This document shows, piece after piece, positions 8,019-17,260 of a DNA stretch of 64,000 nt. The position numbers were made by a program, and so were the translations under genes. The stretch spans positions 1 to 64,000 of the forward strand of contig CAJUFX010000012.1 of the NCBI GenBank assembly GCA_910586395.1. The letters are read 5' to 3'. The notes under the pieces are model-generated. The model was not told the origin of the DNA, did not search any database, and saw only the letters and a list, made by a program, of their open reading frames with translations. This DNA comes from an uncultured Bacteroidales bacterium. GTDB lineage: Bacteria > Bacteroidota > Bacteroidia > Bacteroidales > P3. The stretch's first letter is position 1, and each line of letters begins with the position of its first letter.

Positions 8019-10060
8019 TATTTTTCCAACTTCTCTTGCAGCGCGGCCCATTCGTCCGTCTTGTGGGCCGCGCTGTTTTTCTTTTCTTCGTAAAGGCGGC
8101 AGTTCTCGGGTGTGCATTGCGCGGCGTCGGCGATGAAGATTTTGTCCATATCGGCCAGTTCCGCTTCGAGGGCCGCGATTTCACCCTCTAATTTCTCAAT
8201 GGCGTTGCGGATTTTGCGCGCCTCGCGTTCCTGTTGCTTCCGCCGTTCGCGTTCCTCGGCCGAGCCGGCTTTGGGGGCGGCTTGCGCGGGTGCCTGACCC
8301 GGGGCCGCGCCTGTCTGCCCGGGGACTTTACCGGCGGTCGCGCCGGGTGTCGGACGCTTACCGTCCGCCGTTTTGCCGTCCGCCGTTTTGCCGCCGCCCG
8401 CCACCGCCTTGCCCGCGCCGGGCGCTTTGCGTTCCAGTTCCTGCAGGCGTTCTATCTTGCGGTCGGCCAAAAAGTCGTTCACGTCGCCCAAATGCAGGCG
8501 CACGCGGCCGTCGCGGAACTCATAGACTTTGGTCGTCAGCCCCTCTAAAAAGTCGCGGTCGTGCGAGACCACGACCAGCGTGCCGTCGTATTGAAGCAGG
8601 GCGTTTTTGAGGATGTCCTTGGAACGCATGTCGAGGTGGTTGGTCGGTTCGTCCAAAATCAACAGATTGACCGGTTCCAGCAACAGCTTGGCAATGGCTA
8701 AGCGCGTTTTCTCGCCGCCCGAAAGCACCTTCACTTTCTTTTCCGTGTCTTCGCCCGAAAACAGGAAACAGCCTAAAATATTGCGGATACGCGTGCGGAC
8801 CTCGCCCACGGCGATTTCGTCTATCGTCTCGAAAACGGTTTTGCCGCCGTCCAGGAGCGCGGCCTGGTTCTGCGCGAAATAGCCTATTTTGACGGCATGC
8901 CCCAACGTGAAGTGCCCGCGGTAATCCGTAATCTCGCCCACGGCGATTTTGGAGAACGTGGATTTGCCTTCGCCGTTGCGCCCCACCAACGCCACTTTTT
9001 CACCGCGTTCGATTGTCAGGTCCAGCCCGTCGAAGACGCGTTTTTCGCCATAGTATTTGCCCAGTTGTTCGGCTTGCAGGACCACCCTGCCGGAATGCGG
9101 GGCGGGCGCGAAGCGGAACGCGATGCCCGACCGGTCGAACTCGTCGATTTCCACACGTTCCATTTTGTCCAGCATTTTGAGCCGCGACTGCGCCTGACGC
9201 GCTTTGGTGGCCTTGTAACGGAAGCGTTCGATAAAGCGTTCGATGTTTTCGATTTCTTTCTGCTGGTTGTTGTAGGCGTTCTGCTGTATGCTGCGTCTTT
9301 CCTCGCGCTGCACGACGTATTCGGAATACGGCACGTTGTAGTCTTCGATATGGCCGAGTACGATCTCGACCGTGCGTTTGGTCACGTGATCGAGGAACTT
9401 GCGGTCGTGCGAGACGATGACGACCGCGCCGGCGTAGGTCTGTAGAAATTCTTCAAGCCATTCGATGGATTCGATGTCAAGGTGGTTGGTCGGTTCGTCC
9501 AGCAACATGACTTCCGGCCGTTTGAGCAGGATTTTGGCCAACTCCACGCGCATTTGCCAGCCCGAACTGAATTCGGTGATCGAGCGGGCGAAGTCGCTGT
9601 GCTTGAACCCTAAGCCCAACAGGATTTTTTCGGCTTCGGCCTCCTGGTGGCTGCCGCCGAGCAGGGTGAAACGTTCGTTGGCCTCGGAAAGACGGTCGAT
9701 GAGTTTATGATAGGATTCCGACTCGTAGTCGGTGCGTTCGGCCAATTCGTCGGTCAGCCGGGCGATCGTCGTTTCCAGCGCGCGGATCTTGTCGAAAGCC
9801 GTCAGGGCTTCGTCCAATACGCTGCGGGTGGAGTCGGGAATCATCTCCTGCGGCAGATAGCCGATTTCGTGGCCGCTCGTGACGACGATGCTGCCGCCGT
9901 CGGCCTCTTGTTTGCCCGCCAGTATTTTGAGCAAGGTCGATTTGCCCGCGCCGTTCTTGCCGGTCAGGCCGATGCGGTCCTTGTCCTTGATGATGAAAGA
10001 CAGTCCGTCAAACAGCGTGTTGCCGGAAAAAGAAACCGAGAGTTGATTAATCGAAATCAT
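8012..10060 (-). CDS. ABC-F family ATPase (EttA/Uup type)
   Basis: ABC-F proteins are soluble twin-ATPase proteins that act on ribosomes. The first cassette has GKNGAGKSTLL, FSSGWQMRVELAK and LLDEPTNHLD. The second has GRNGEGKSTFS, LSGGEKTRLAIAK and LILDEPTNHLD. No membrane segments are visible. Between them is a basic linker (roughly residues 240-300). After the second cassette comes a Gly/Ala/Pro/Lys-rich stretch containing a duplicated KTADG unit, then a C-terminal coiled coil (ERRKQQEREARKIRNAIEKL). At 682 residues it is somewhat long because of that linker. It follows lspA by 13 bases in the ileS-dksA-lspA run. Housekeeping and antibiotic-protection roles cannot be separated from sequence alone. 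Confidence 0.9.
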   Translation of the reverse strand: MISINQLSVSFSGNTLFDGLSFIIKDKDRIGLTGKNGAGKSTLLKILAGKQEADGGSIVVTSGHEIGYLPQEMIPDSTRSVLDEALTAFDKIRALETTIARLTDELAERTDYESESYHKLIDRLSEANERFTLLGGSHQEAEAEKILLGLGFKHSDFARSITEFSSGWQMRVELAKILLKRPEVMLLDEPTNHLDIESIEWLEEFLQTYAGAVVIVSHDRKFLDHVTKRTVEIVLGHIEDYNVPYSEYVVQREERRSIQQNAYNNQQKEIENIERFIERFRYKATKARQAQSRLKMLDKMERVEIDEFDRSGIAFRFAPAPHSGRVVLQAEQLGKYYGEKRVFDGLDLTIERGEKVALVGRNGEGKSTFSKIAVGEITDYRGHFTLGHAVKIGYFAQNQAALLDGGKTVFETIDEIAVGEVRTRIRNILGCFLFSGEDTEKKVKVLSGGEKTRLAIAKLLLEPVNLLILDEPTNHLDMRSKDILKNALLQYDGTLVVVSHDRDFLEGLTTKVYEFRDGRVRLHLGDVNDFLADRKIERLQELERKAPGAGKAVAGGGKTADGKTADGKRPTPGATAGKVPGQTGAAPGQAPAQAAPKAGSAEERERRKQQEREARKIRNAIEKLEGEIAALEAELADMDKIFIADAAQCTPENCRLYEEKKNSAAHKTDEWAALQEKLEKYQ
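8039..8085 (+). terminator. Terminator of the polyprenyl synthase gene, inside the ABC-F coding end
   Basis: CAGCGCGGCCCA (8039-8050) pairs perfectly with TGGGCCGCGCTG (8064-8075), followed by TTTTTCTTTT. On the other strand the same bases encode the last residues of the ABC-F protein (around AAHKTDEWAALQ). Confidence 0.85.
8361..8390. repeat. 15-bp tandem duplication in the ABC-F linker
   Basis: CCGTCCGCCGTTTTG occurs twice back to back (8361-8375, 8376-8390), encoding a repeated KTADG on the minus strand. It keeps the frame and lies in a low-complexity linker. Confidence 0.85.
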
Positions 10061-10073
10061 AGGACAGGGCGTT

Positions 10074-10796
10074 TTAAGCGTCCGTGCGGTCGTTGGCCGA
10101 TGGTTCGGTTGTAGCCGGTTCCGCTGCGGCCGTCGTTTCGGCCGTCGCCTCCGGCGTTATAGGCGCGGCGGCCAAGGCCGGTTGCGCGCCCGGCAGTTGC
10201 ATGACGAGGAACCAGATGAAGCCGACCGTGATCGCGCTGTCGGCCACGTTGAACACGGGGCGGAAAAACACGAGTTCCTGCCCGCCTACGAACGGCATCC
10301 ATTGCGGGTAGGTCGATTCGATAATCGGGAAGTAGAGCATATCGACGACGCGGCCGTAAAGGAAAGGCGCGTAACCGCCGCCTTCCGGCATAAATTTAGC
10401 CGGAGCGAACCAACTGTCTGAAAACAGCAGGCCGTAGAAAGCGCAGTCAATCATATTGCCCACGGCCCCGGCCAGAATGAGGGCGAAGGGCAGGATATAC
10501 GCCAGCTTATGGCCTAATCGCACCAAGCGAACCGTGTACCAGCTCAACGCGCCAATGGCAAGAATGCGCAACACGCTCAGCAATAGTTTTCCACCGTCTT
10601 TGCCCAGGCTGAAGCCGAACGCCATGCCCTCGTTTTCCAGAAAATGAATGCGGAACCACGAGAACACTTCGATTTCTTCCCCTATGCAAAAATGCAGTTT
10701 GATCCAAATCTTGCTCGCCTGGTCGATGATGAGTATCAGTGCGGCGAGCGCACCCGCCACCCAAAGTTTGTTTGCGGCCGAAAGTTCTCTTTTCAT
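10074..10796 (-). CDS. lspA: Lipoprotein signal peptidase (signal peptidase II)
   Basis: LspA removes signal peptides from prolipoproteins at the lipobox cysteine in the inner membrane. The sequence shows four hydrophobic segments. The catalytic aspartates are in GNMIDC and FNVADSAI, with the conserved GRVVDM between them. A larger-than-usual loop sits between GNMID and GRVVD, as in other Bacteroidota. The C-terminal ~35 residues form an Ala/Thr/Pro/Glu-rich tail (ATAETTAAAEPATTEPSAND), bringing the length to 240. The start overlaps the stop of the DksA-like gene by 4 bases (ATGA), indicating coupled translation. Substrates in this window include the M13 peptidase lipoprotein and the broken lipoprotein at 18408-18978. 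Confidence 0.95.
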   Translation of the reverse strand: MKRELSAANKLWVAGALAALILIIDQASKIWIKLHFCIGEEIEVFSWFRIHFLENEGMAFGFSLGKDGGKLLLSVLRILAIGALSWYTVRLVRLGHKLAYILPFALILAGAVGNMIDCAFYGLLFSDSWFAPAKFMPEGGGYAPFLYGRVVDMLYFPIIESTYPQWMPFVGGQELVFFRPVFNVADSAITVGFIWFLVMQLPGAQPALAAAPITPEATAETTAAAEPATTEPSANDRTDA

Positions 10797-11230
10797 TCCT
10801 GTGGACCGGCTTGGGGCGTGGGCTTGTGTTGTTTGAGTTTGGCGTCGATGCTCAGCGTGGCGTGGGGCACGATGCGCAGGCGTTCCTTGCTGATGAGTTT
10901 GCCCGTGGCGCGGCAGATGCCGTAGGTCTTGTTTTCGATGCGGACCAAAGCGGCTTCCAGCGACTTGATGAACTTCTGCTGGCGGACGGCCAAACGGGCG
11001 TTCTCTTCTTTGGAAAGCACCTGATAGCCTTCTTCCAAGACCTTGAACGTGGGGGAGGTATCGTTGATGTCGTTCTCGCCGTTGTTCGTATAGGCCTGAC
11101 GCAGGATTTCGAGGTCGTGACGCGCCTTGTCCAACTTTTCCAATATGATTTCCTTGAATTCGGCCAATTCCTGGTCCGAATAACGCAGACCGGTTTGGCT
11201 TTCCGGATTTTCCTTTTTCGTCGTACTCAT
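10793..11230 (-). CDS. DksA/TraR-family protein lacking the full zinc-finger cysteines
   Basis: DksA-type proteins bind the RNA polymerase secondary channel and modulate transcription. The 145-residue protein has an N-terminal coiled coil (EFKEIILEKLDKARHDLEIL to about residue 85) and the C-terminal DksA/TraR segment (about 95-130) with YGICRATGKLISKERL and PHATLSIDAK. Only one cysteine remains where the classical four-Cys zinc finger would be. This cysteine-poor form is widespread in Bacteroidota next to lspA and ileS. The gene lies 17 bases after ileS and overlaps lspA by 4 bases. Whether it functions like DksA is inference. Confidence 0.85.
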   Translation of the reverse strand: MSTTKKENPESQTGLRYSDQELAEFKEIILEKLDKARHDLEILRQAYTNNGENDINDTSPTFKVLEEGYQVLSKEENARLAVRQQKFIKSLEAALVRIENKTYGICRATGKLISKERLRIVPHATLSIDAKLKQHKPTPQAGPQE

Positions 11231-11247
11231 GGCAATTCCTTCTTGAT

Positions 11248-14200
11248 TTAAAATTTAGCGATGCCGATTTCGGCCGAAACGGTTTCCGTCAGTTCGATCC
11301 GGACCGCATCCTGCGGTGCCGCATCGACGAGTTCGAAGGTCTCGGCCAGCGTCTCGGAACAAATATAGTCAAAATTATGGCGAACGGCCTCGGATAGTTC
11401 GTCGCCGCAGTGCAGGTGTACCCGGATCCGGTCGGTCACTTCCAGACCGGTGTCCTTGCGCAGGTTCTGAATCCGGTTCACGAGTTCGCGGCTCAGCCCC
11501 TCTCCGATCAGCGCCTGGTCGAGCGTCATGTCCAAGGCTACGGTCAGGCTGCCTTCGTTGGCGACCGCCCAGCCGGGAATGTCTTCGGTAAATATTTCCA
11601 CGTCCGAAAGCAGGATTTCCACGTCCTGGCCCTCTATGTCCGTATGCACCGCGCCGTTCTTTTCCAACTGCCGGATGGCCGTCTGGTCCATGCCGCCGAT
11701 AAAGGCCGCGATGGGCTTCATCAGTTTGCTGTATTTCGGCCCCAACGCCTTGAAATTCGGTTTGATGGTCTTGGAAAGGATGTCGGTTTCGGTGATGAGT
11801 TCCATTGCCTTGACGTTCACTTCCGAGAGGATGAGGGGACGTACCGATTCTATCTGCGGGATGAACGCCGCGTCATCGACGGGAATCATGATGCGTTTGA
11901 GCGGTTGGCGCACGCGCAGGTTGTTGCGTTTGCGCAGCGAAAGCACCATCGAGCAACATTGCTGCGCCCACTGCATGCGCGTTTCCAACGCCTTGTCTAT
12001 CATCGCGGGATCGGAAACGGGAAAATCGCTCAGGTGTACCGAGGCGAACGCTTCCTTGCCGGTCGCGCCGTTGAGGTCCCGGTACAGGCGTTCGCAGAAG
12101 AAAGGCGCCATGGGCGAGGCGAGTTTGGCCACGGTCATGAGGCAGGTGTAAAGCGTCTGGTAGGCCGAAATCTTGTCTTGCGTGTAATCGCCTTTCCAGA
12201 ACCGGCGGCGCGAGAGGCGCACGTACCAATTGCTCAGGTGTTCGTCTATGAAGCGTTGGATCAGACGTCCGGCGCGCGTCGGTTCGAAGTCTTCGTAACT
12301 TTCCGTCACCAAGCGGATGAGCGTGTTCAGTTCCGACAGGATCCAACGGTCTATTTCCGGGCGTTCCGCCGCCGGCACGTCGGGCTCCTTGTAGGTAAAG
12401 CCGTCGATGTTGGCGTAGAGTGCGAAGAAACTGTAGGTGTTGTGCAACGTGCCGAAGAACTTGCGCTGAACCTCGGCGATGCCTTCGGCGTCGAATTTGA
12501 GGTTGTCCCACGGCTGCGCGTTCGTCATCATGTACCAGCGTGTGGCGTCCGGCCCGTATTTGTCGATGGTCAGGAACGGATCCACGGCGTTGCCCAAGCG
12601 TTTCGACATCTTGTTGCCGTTCTTGTCGAGCACGAGGCCGTTGGAGACGACATTGCGGTAAGCCACCGAGTCGAACACCATCGTGGCGATGGCGTGCAGC
12701 GTGAAGAACCAGCCGCGCGTCTGATCGACGCCCTCGGCGATGAAGTCGGCCGGGAACCGCTGTTGGAACTTCTCTTTGTTTTCGAACGGATAGTGCAGTT
12801 GCGCGTAAGGCATCGAGCCGCTGTCGAACCAGACGTCGATGAGGTCGCTCTCGCGTTTCATCGGCTTGCCGGAGGGCGAGACGAGCGTGATGCGGTCCAC
12901 GTACGGGCGGTGCAGGTCAAAGCGGTTGTAGTTCTCTTGCGAGAAATCGTTTTCAACAAAGGCTTCCAGCGGATTTTCAGCCATGAAGCCGGCCTGTACG
13001 GCCTTGGCCGCCTCCGCCTTGAGTTCGGCCACCGAGCCGATGCAAATCATTTCGGAACGGTCTTCCGTCGCCCAGATCGGGAGCGGGATGCCCCAGAAAC
13101 GGGAACGGGAGAGGTTCCAGTCCACGAGGTTTTCGAGCCAGTTGCCGAAACGCCCGCTGCCCGTGGCTTCGGGTTTCCAATGAATGGTCTTGTTGAGTTC
13201 CGCCATGCGCGCCTTGCAGGCCGTCGTGCGGACGAACCACGAATCCAGCGGGTAGTAGAGGATGGGCTTGTCGGTGCGCCAGCAGTGCGGGTAGGCGTGT
13301 TCGTATTTCTCGGTCTTGAACGCCAGTCCCTCTTTTTTCAGTTTGACGATGATATCGACATCGACGGGTACCGTTGTCTTGGGATCGAAATCGGGTTCGT
13401 ACTGCGGTTTGACGAAACGGCCGGCGAATTCGCCCATTTCTGCCGTGAAGCGCCCCTGTTTATCGACGAGCGTCAGCGCGCCGATGCCGCTTTGTTTGGC
13501 CACCTTGTAGTCGTCGGCGCCGAAACTGGGCGCGATATGGACGATGCCCGTACCGTCTTCGGTGGTCACGTAGTCGCCGTGGATGACGCGGAAAGCGTCG
13601 CCCTCGGCGGGCTGGGCGTAAGGCAACAGCTGTTCGTAGCGTAGGCCCACGAGGTCGGCGCCCTTGAATTCGGCCAGTATTTCAAACGGAATCGCCTTGT
13701 CGCCGGCCTGGTAGTCGGAAAGTTGGAGGCCGGCGTTCTTTTCGGGGAAATACGCGTTGAGCCGGTCGCGGCACAGAAGCACCGTGATGGGCTCGGACGT
13801 GTAAGGATTGAAAGTCGCGACGGCCACGTAGTCGATGTCCTTACGGACGCAGAGGGCCGTATTGGAAGGCAACGTCCAGGGCGTCGTCGTCCAGGCGAGG
13901 AAGTAAGGCGCGCCCTTGGCCACGGCGAAGACCTTTTCGGATTCGGCGTTGCGGACCATCTTGAACTGCGCCGTCAGCGTGTTGTCCTTGACGTTTTTGT
14001 AGCAGCCCGGTTGGTTCAGCTCGTGCGTGCTGAGCCCCGTGCCGGCCGCCGGCGAATACGGCTGTATGCTGTAACCCTTGTAGAGCAGGTCTTTTTTGTA
14101 AAGTTGCTGCAGCAGGTACCAGACGCTTTCGATGTATTTGTTGTCGAACGTGATGTAGGGATCGTCCAGATTGACCCAATAGCCCATCTTGCGCGTCAGT

Positions 14201-14601
14201 TCGCCCCAAAGGTCTTTGTATTTCATGACCTCCTTGCGGCAACATTGGTTGTATTCCTCCACGCTGATCTTGTGGCCGATGTCTTCCTTGGTGATGCCGA
14301 GGCTCTTTTCGACGCCCAATTCCACGGGAAGGCCGTGCGTGTCCCAGCCGGCCTTGCGTTCCACCTGAAAGCCCTGCAGTGTTTTGTAGCGGCAGAAGAC
14401 GTCCTTGATCGTCCGCGCCATGACGTGGTGGATGCCCGGTACGCCGTTGGCGGAGGGGGGGCCTTCGTAAAAAACGAACGGTGTATGGCCTGCGCGGGTT
14501 TCAAGGCTCTGTTCGAAGATACGTTCCCGCTCCCAGAAACGGCTCGTTTCTTCGGCCATGCGGGGCAGTTCCAGCTGTTTGTATTCTTTGTATTTTCCCA
14601 T
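11248..14601 (-). CDS. ileS: Isoleucyl-tRNA synthetase
   Basis: The enzyme charges tRNA-Ile and edits mischarged valine. The 1117-residue class Ia synthetase shows the HIGH-type motif in NGVPGIHHVMARTIKD, the WDTHGLPVE core, a large CP1 editing insertion (TTTPWTLPSNTAL), the KMSKS motif as NKMSKRLGNA, and an anticodon-binding C-terminal half. ATG 14601 (MGKYKEYKQL) is chosen over an in-frame ATG at 14685, because that codon lies within the promoter (-7 box on the minus strand at 14683-14690). It is the first gene of an ileS-dksA-lspA-ABC-F run. Confidence 0.96.
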   Translation of the reverse strand: MGKYKEYKQLELPRMAEETSRFWERERIFEQSLETRAGHTPFVFYEGPPSANGVPGIHHVMARTIKDVFCRYKTLQGFQVERKAGWDTHGLPVELGVEKSLGITKEDIGHKISVEEYNQCCRKEVMKYKDLWGELTRKMGYWVNLDDPYITFDNKYIESVWYLLQQLYKKDLLYKGYSIQPYSPAAGTGLSTHELNQPGCYKNVKDNTLTAQFKMVRNAESEKVFAVAKGAPYFLAWTTTPWTLPSNTALCVRKDIDYVAVATFNPYTSEPITVLLCRDRLNAYFPEKNAGLQLSDYQAGDKAIPFEILAEFKGADLVGLRYEQLLPYAQPAEGDAFRVIHGDYVTTEDGTGIVHIAPSFGADDYKVAKQSGIGALTLVDKQGRFTAEMGEFAGRFVKPQYEPDFDPKTTVPVDVDIIVKLKKEGLAFKTEKYEHAYPHCWRTDKPILYYPLDSWFVRTTACKARMAELNKTIHWKPEATGSGRFGNWLENLVDWNLSRSRFWGIPLPIWATEDRSEMICIGSVAELKAEAAKAVQAGFMAENPLEAFVENDFSQENYNRFDLHRPYVDRITLVSPSGKPMKRESDLIDVWFDSGSMPYAQLHYPFENKEKFQQRFPADFIAEGVDQTRGWFFTLHAIATMVFDSVAYRNVVSNGLVLDKNGNKMSKRLGNAVDPFLTIDKYGPDATRWYMMTNAQPWDNLKFDAEGIAEVQRKFFGTLHNTYSFFALYANIDGFTYKEPDVPAAERPEIDRWILSELNTLIRLVTESYEDFEPTRAGRLIQRFIDEHLSNWYVRLSRRRFWKGDYTQDKISAYQTLYTCLMTVAKLASPMAPFFCERLYRDLNGATGKEAFASVHLSDFPVSDPAMIDKALETRMQWAQQCCSMVLSLRKRNNLRVRQPLKRIMIPVDDAAFIPQIESVRPLILSEVNVKAMELITETDILSKTIKPNFKALGPKYSKLMKPIAAFIGGMDQTAIRQLEKNGAVHTDIEGQDVEILLSDVEIFTEDIPGWAVANEGSLTVALDMTLDQALIGEGLSRELVNRIQNLRKDTGLEVTDRIRVHLHCGDELSEAVRHNFDYICSETLAETFELVDAAPQDAVRIELTETVSAEIGIAKF

Positions 14602-14682
14602 AGTGTTTGTGATAACGGGCGGTTCAGGTGTCTTGCCGGACATTCGGACGCTTCCGGCGCCCGGCAAGACGCGCATAAAGTG

Positions 14683-14713
14683 CAAAGGTACAAAAAAACA
14701 GCCGGATTTGAAA
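14683..14713 (-). promoter_or_regulatory. ileS promoter
   Basis: Read on the minus strand, the -7 box is TACCTTTG (14683-14690). TTTC (14710-14713) lies 19 bases upstream as a near-consensus -33. The leader to ATG 14601 is about 75 bases. Confidence 0.7.
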
Positions 14714-14716
14714 GCC

Positions 14717-17107
14717 TTACAGGCTTATCTTCAAGCCGACGAAATAGGTGCGGGGCAGGTTGGGGCCGTAGATGTAGCCGGCGTCGCGGAACGTGCCGAG
14801 GTCCAAATCTTTCTGGTACTGGTCCAACAGGTTTTTGATGCCTGCGCTGAACTCCATTTCGAGGCTTTTGAGCGCTTTGAGTTTGTAAGACAGCCGCAGT
14901 CCCATGTCGCAGAAGACGGGCGTCGTCTTCACGATGTCTTCCGGTACATAGCCGGCGTAGTGTTCCACCAGCATCGGGCCGGTGAAATTGGCCGAGAGCG
15001 CGCAGTCGAAGCCTTTGAGGAACGTGTAGCCGAGGCTGACGAAGCCGTATTGTTCGGGCGAGCGGAACATTTTGACCGTCGGTTCCACCGCCGTGTTTTC
15101 CGACCATTCGAACGGTTCGGTGTAACGGCTCTGCTGGTAGGTGTAGGAGGCTTGCAGCGAAAGGTTCCATTTCGTGGCCATGTTGAATTCGAGATTGATA
15201 CCGCCCACGTAGGCACCCGCGGCATTGGTGCGTAAGAGCAGGCGGTTGCCCTCGGCGTCGAACCCGTTTTCGGCCAGCGCGAAGACATGCGTCAGGTTCG
15301 TATAGAAGCCCTCTGCCAGTAAGCTGAATTGTATGGTTTTGTTTTCGAGGAAATTGAACTCGGTCGAGACCGTCGCGCTGTGGGCGTATTCGGGACGCAG
15401 GTCGGGGTCTATCGTAATCAGGGCCACTTCACCGCCCACGGAGGCCACGTGCAGGTCTTCGTCGTAAGCCTGCGGAGCGCGGTAGCCGCTCGAATAGCCG
15501 GCGCGCAGGTTGAGCCAGTGGAACGGTTCGTAGCGGAAATTGACGCGCGGCGAGGCCACGACGTTTTTCATCAGGTTGTGTTTATCGACGCGTACGCCGA
15601 TGAGGATGCCGGCGTGTTCGGTCTTCCATTCGTTCTGGACGTACGCGCCCACGAGGTGCACGTCTTGCTTCGTGTCGCGGTTGTATCCCAGGATGCGGTC
15701 ATGCAGGCCGTTGTATTTGTATTCCGCGCCGGCCGAGAGTTCGGCGGGCATGAACCAGAGTTTGTCGAACGCATAGGTGTATTGCGCGCCCGCGATGGCC
15801 GTCACGTCTTCGGTCGTACCGTAGGCGTTGGGGTCCTGCTGTGTGCCGTAGTAGCTGTCGCGGTCGATGTTCTGCGCCGAAGCATAGACGTTGAAGCGGT
15901 GATGCAGGTCTTTGGACAGATATTCGTATTTGAGGCCGCCGCCGTCGATGCGGTGGGTCGTCGTTTCGGCGATATTGGCCAGATGGGGCGGCCGGTCCAG
16001 CGAGTCGCCGCCGCGGCGGTACTCGTGGATATGGTGGTATTCGGCCGTGATCTTGGATTGGGTGCCCGGTTTGTAGTAGGCGCGGAAACCTACGGTGGCC
16101 GAGTTGAGTTTGGGAATTTCGGAAAAGCCGTCGAGGTTGCGGTCGTAAGGGCTCCGTTGCCGCGCCATGCCGAAGACATAGACGCCGGCTTTATAGTCGG
16201 AGGTGACGAGCGAGGCGTTGAGCGAGGTGTTGAAATCGTAGGCGTTATGGCCGAGGATAGAGGTCGTGTGACCCACGGAGGCCGAATTTTTCAGCGGCTC
16301 TTTCGTGATGATGTTCACGACGCCGCCTATGGCGTTGGCCCCGAAAAGGGCCGAGCCGCCGCCCCTTATAATCTCCACGCGTTCGATCATGGAGGGCGGC
16401 AGTTGTTCCAGCCCATAGACGTTCGAGAGCGAGCTGAAGATGGGGCGGCTGTCCAGCAGCATCTGCGTGTATTCGCCGCCGAGGCCGTTCATGCGCAGTT
16501 GCGGCAAGCCGCAGTTCTGGCAGTCGTATTCCACGCGCAGGCCGGGCTGGCACTGCATGGCGTCGGCCAAGGAATTGGAGGCCATGCGTTCGAACTGCAA
16601 AGGGGTCAGAACGTTGACGACGCCGGCGGCCTGCCGCTTGGTCGTTTCGGTGCGCGAGGCCGTCACGACCACGCTTTCCAGGCTAATCATCGTGGGTTCC
16701 AGCCGTATCTCCAAGCTCTCGGTTCGACCCGTCTTGGGTTCGACGGCGACTTCCCGGCTTTCGTAGCCGACGGCCGAGAAGCGTAGCGTCAGCGGCCGAA
16801 CGGGCAGGTGGTTGAGCTGGAAATGCCCGTTGACGTCGGCGGCCGCGCCCATGGTGGTCCCCATGACAAGCACGGTCGAGAACGGGATGTGTTCGCCGGT
16901 CTGGGCATCGAGGATGTGTCCGATGAAATTGGCTTCGGAGGGGGCTTGTGACGGCGTCTGTTTTTGAATCGGCGTCCGGGTTGGCGCCTTGGTCTGTGTT
17001 TGAGCCTGCGTCTGTCCTGTGGCGAGGCTTGCGGCCAAGAACGCCAGGACGGTCAGAACGGTACGGAGGGTGATATGGGATTGTGTGGAAAGGGGTAGTC
17101 TTTGCAT
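14717..17107 (-). CDS. TonB-dependent outer-membrane receptor
   Basis: This is a 796-residue receptor for energised uptake across the outer membrane. It has a signal peptide, a Gln/Thr/Pro-rich spacer (about 35-58), and a carboxypeptidase-regulatory-like domain (about 60-145; FIGHILDAQTGEHIPFSTVLV). The plug (about 150-275) carries SLESVVVTASRTET, SLADAMQCQPGLRVEY and VEIIRGGGSALFGANAIGGVVNIIT. A 22-strand barrel ends RTYFVGLKISL. A Cys pair, YDCQNCG, sits in the plug. The plug resembles BtuB/CirA-type siderophore, cobalamin or metal receptors rather than SusC. The upstream His-rich membrane protein makes a metal ligand more likely, but the substrate is not proven. Confidence 0.9.
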   Translation of the reverse strand: MQRLPLSTQSHITLRTVLTVLAFLAASLATGQTQAQTQTKAPTRTPIQKQTPSQAPSEANFIGHILDAQTGEHIPFSTVLVMGTTMGAAADVNGHFQLNHLPVRPLTLRFSAVGYESREVAVEPKTGRTESLEIRLEPTMISLESVVVTASRTETTKRQAAGVVNVLTPLQFERMASNSLADAMQCQPGLRVEYDCQNCGLPQLRMNGLGGEYTQMLLDSRPIFSSLSNVYGLEQLPPSMIERVEIIRGGGSALFGANAIGGVVNIITKEPLKNSASVGHTTSILGHNAYDFNTSLNASLVTSDYKAGVYVFGMARQRSPYDRNLDGFSEIPKLNSATVGFRAYYKPGTQSKITAEYHHIHEYRRGGDSLDRPPHLANIAETTTHRIDGGGLKYEYLSKDLHHRFNVYASAQNIDRDSYYGTQQDPNAYGTTEDVTAIAGAQYTYAFDKLWFMPAELSAGAEYKYNGLHDRILGYNRDTKQDVHLVGAYVQNEWKTEHAGILIGVRVDKHNLMKNVVASPRVNFRYEPFHWLNLRAGYSSGYRAPQAYDEDLHVASVGGEVALITIDPDLRPEYAHSATVSTEFNFLENKTIQFSLLAEGFYTNLTHVFALAENGFDAEGNRLLLRTNAAGAYVGGINLEFNMATKWNLSLQASYTYQQSRYTEPFEWSENTAVEPTVKMFRSPEQYGFVSLGYTFLKGFDCALSANFTGPMLVEHYAGYVPEDIVKTTPVFCDMGLRLSYKLKALKSLEMEFSAGIKNLLDQYQKDLDLGTFRDAGYIYGPNLPRTYFVGLKISL

Positions 17108-17260
17108 GGTTTATAAATAAATCAAGGGTACGGACAATAGGTCGGGGACATGGATCGCATGCCCGTGCTTGCCGTGCGGTTGTTGTAAAAAAAGTTTGAG
17201 CGGATGATGCCGAGGCGCCGCAAAAAGGTTTTCCGGAAAAGAATGTCCGGAAGTCTGAAA

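Noticed and set aside
11410..13644. 744-residue open frame antisense to ileS
   Set aside because: A shadow of ileS: its composition is that of a GC-rich gene read on the opposite strand, and ileS itself is unmistakable.
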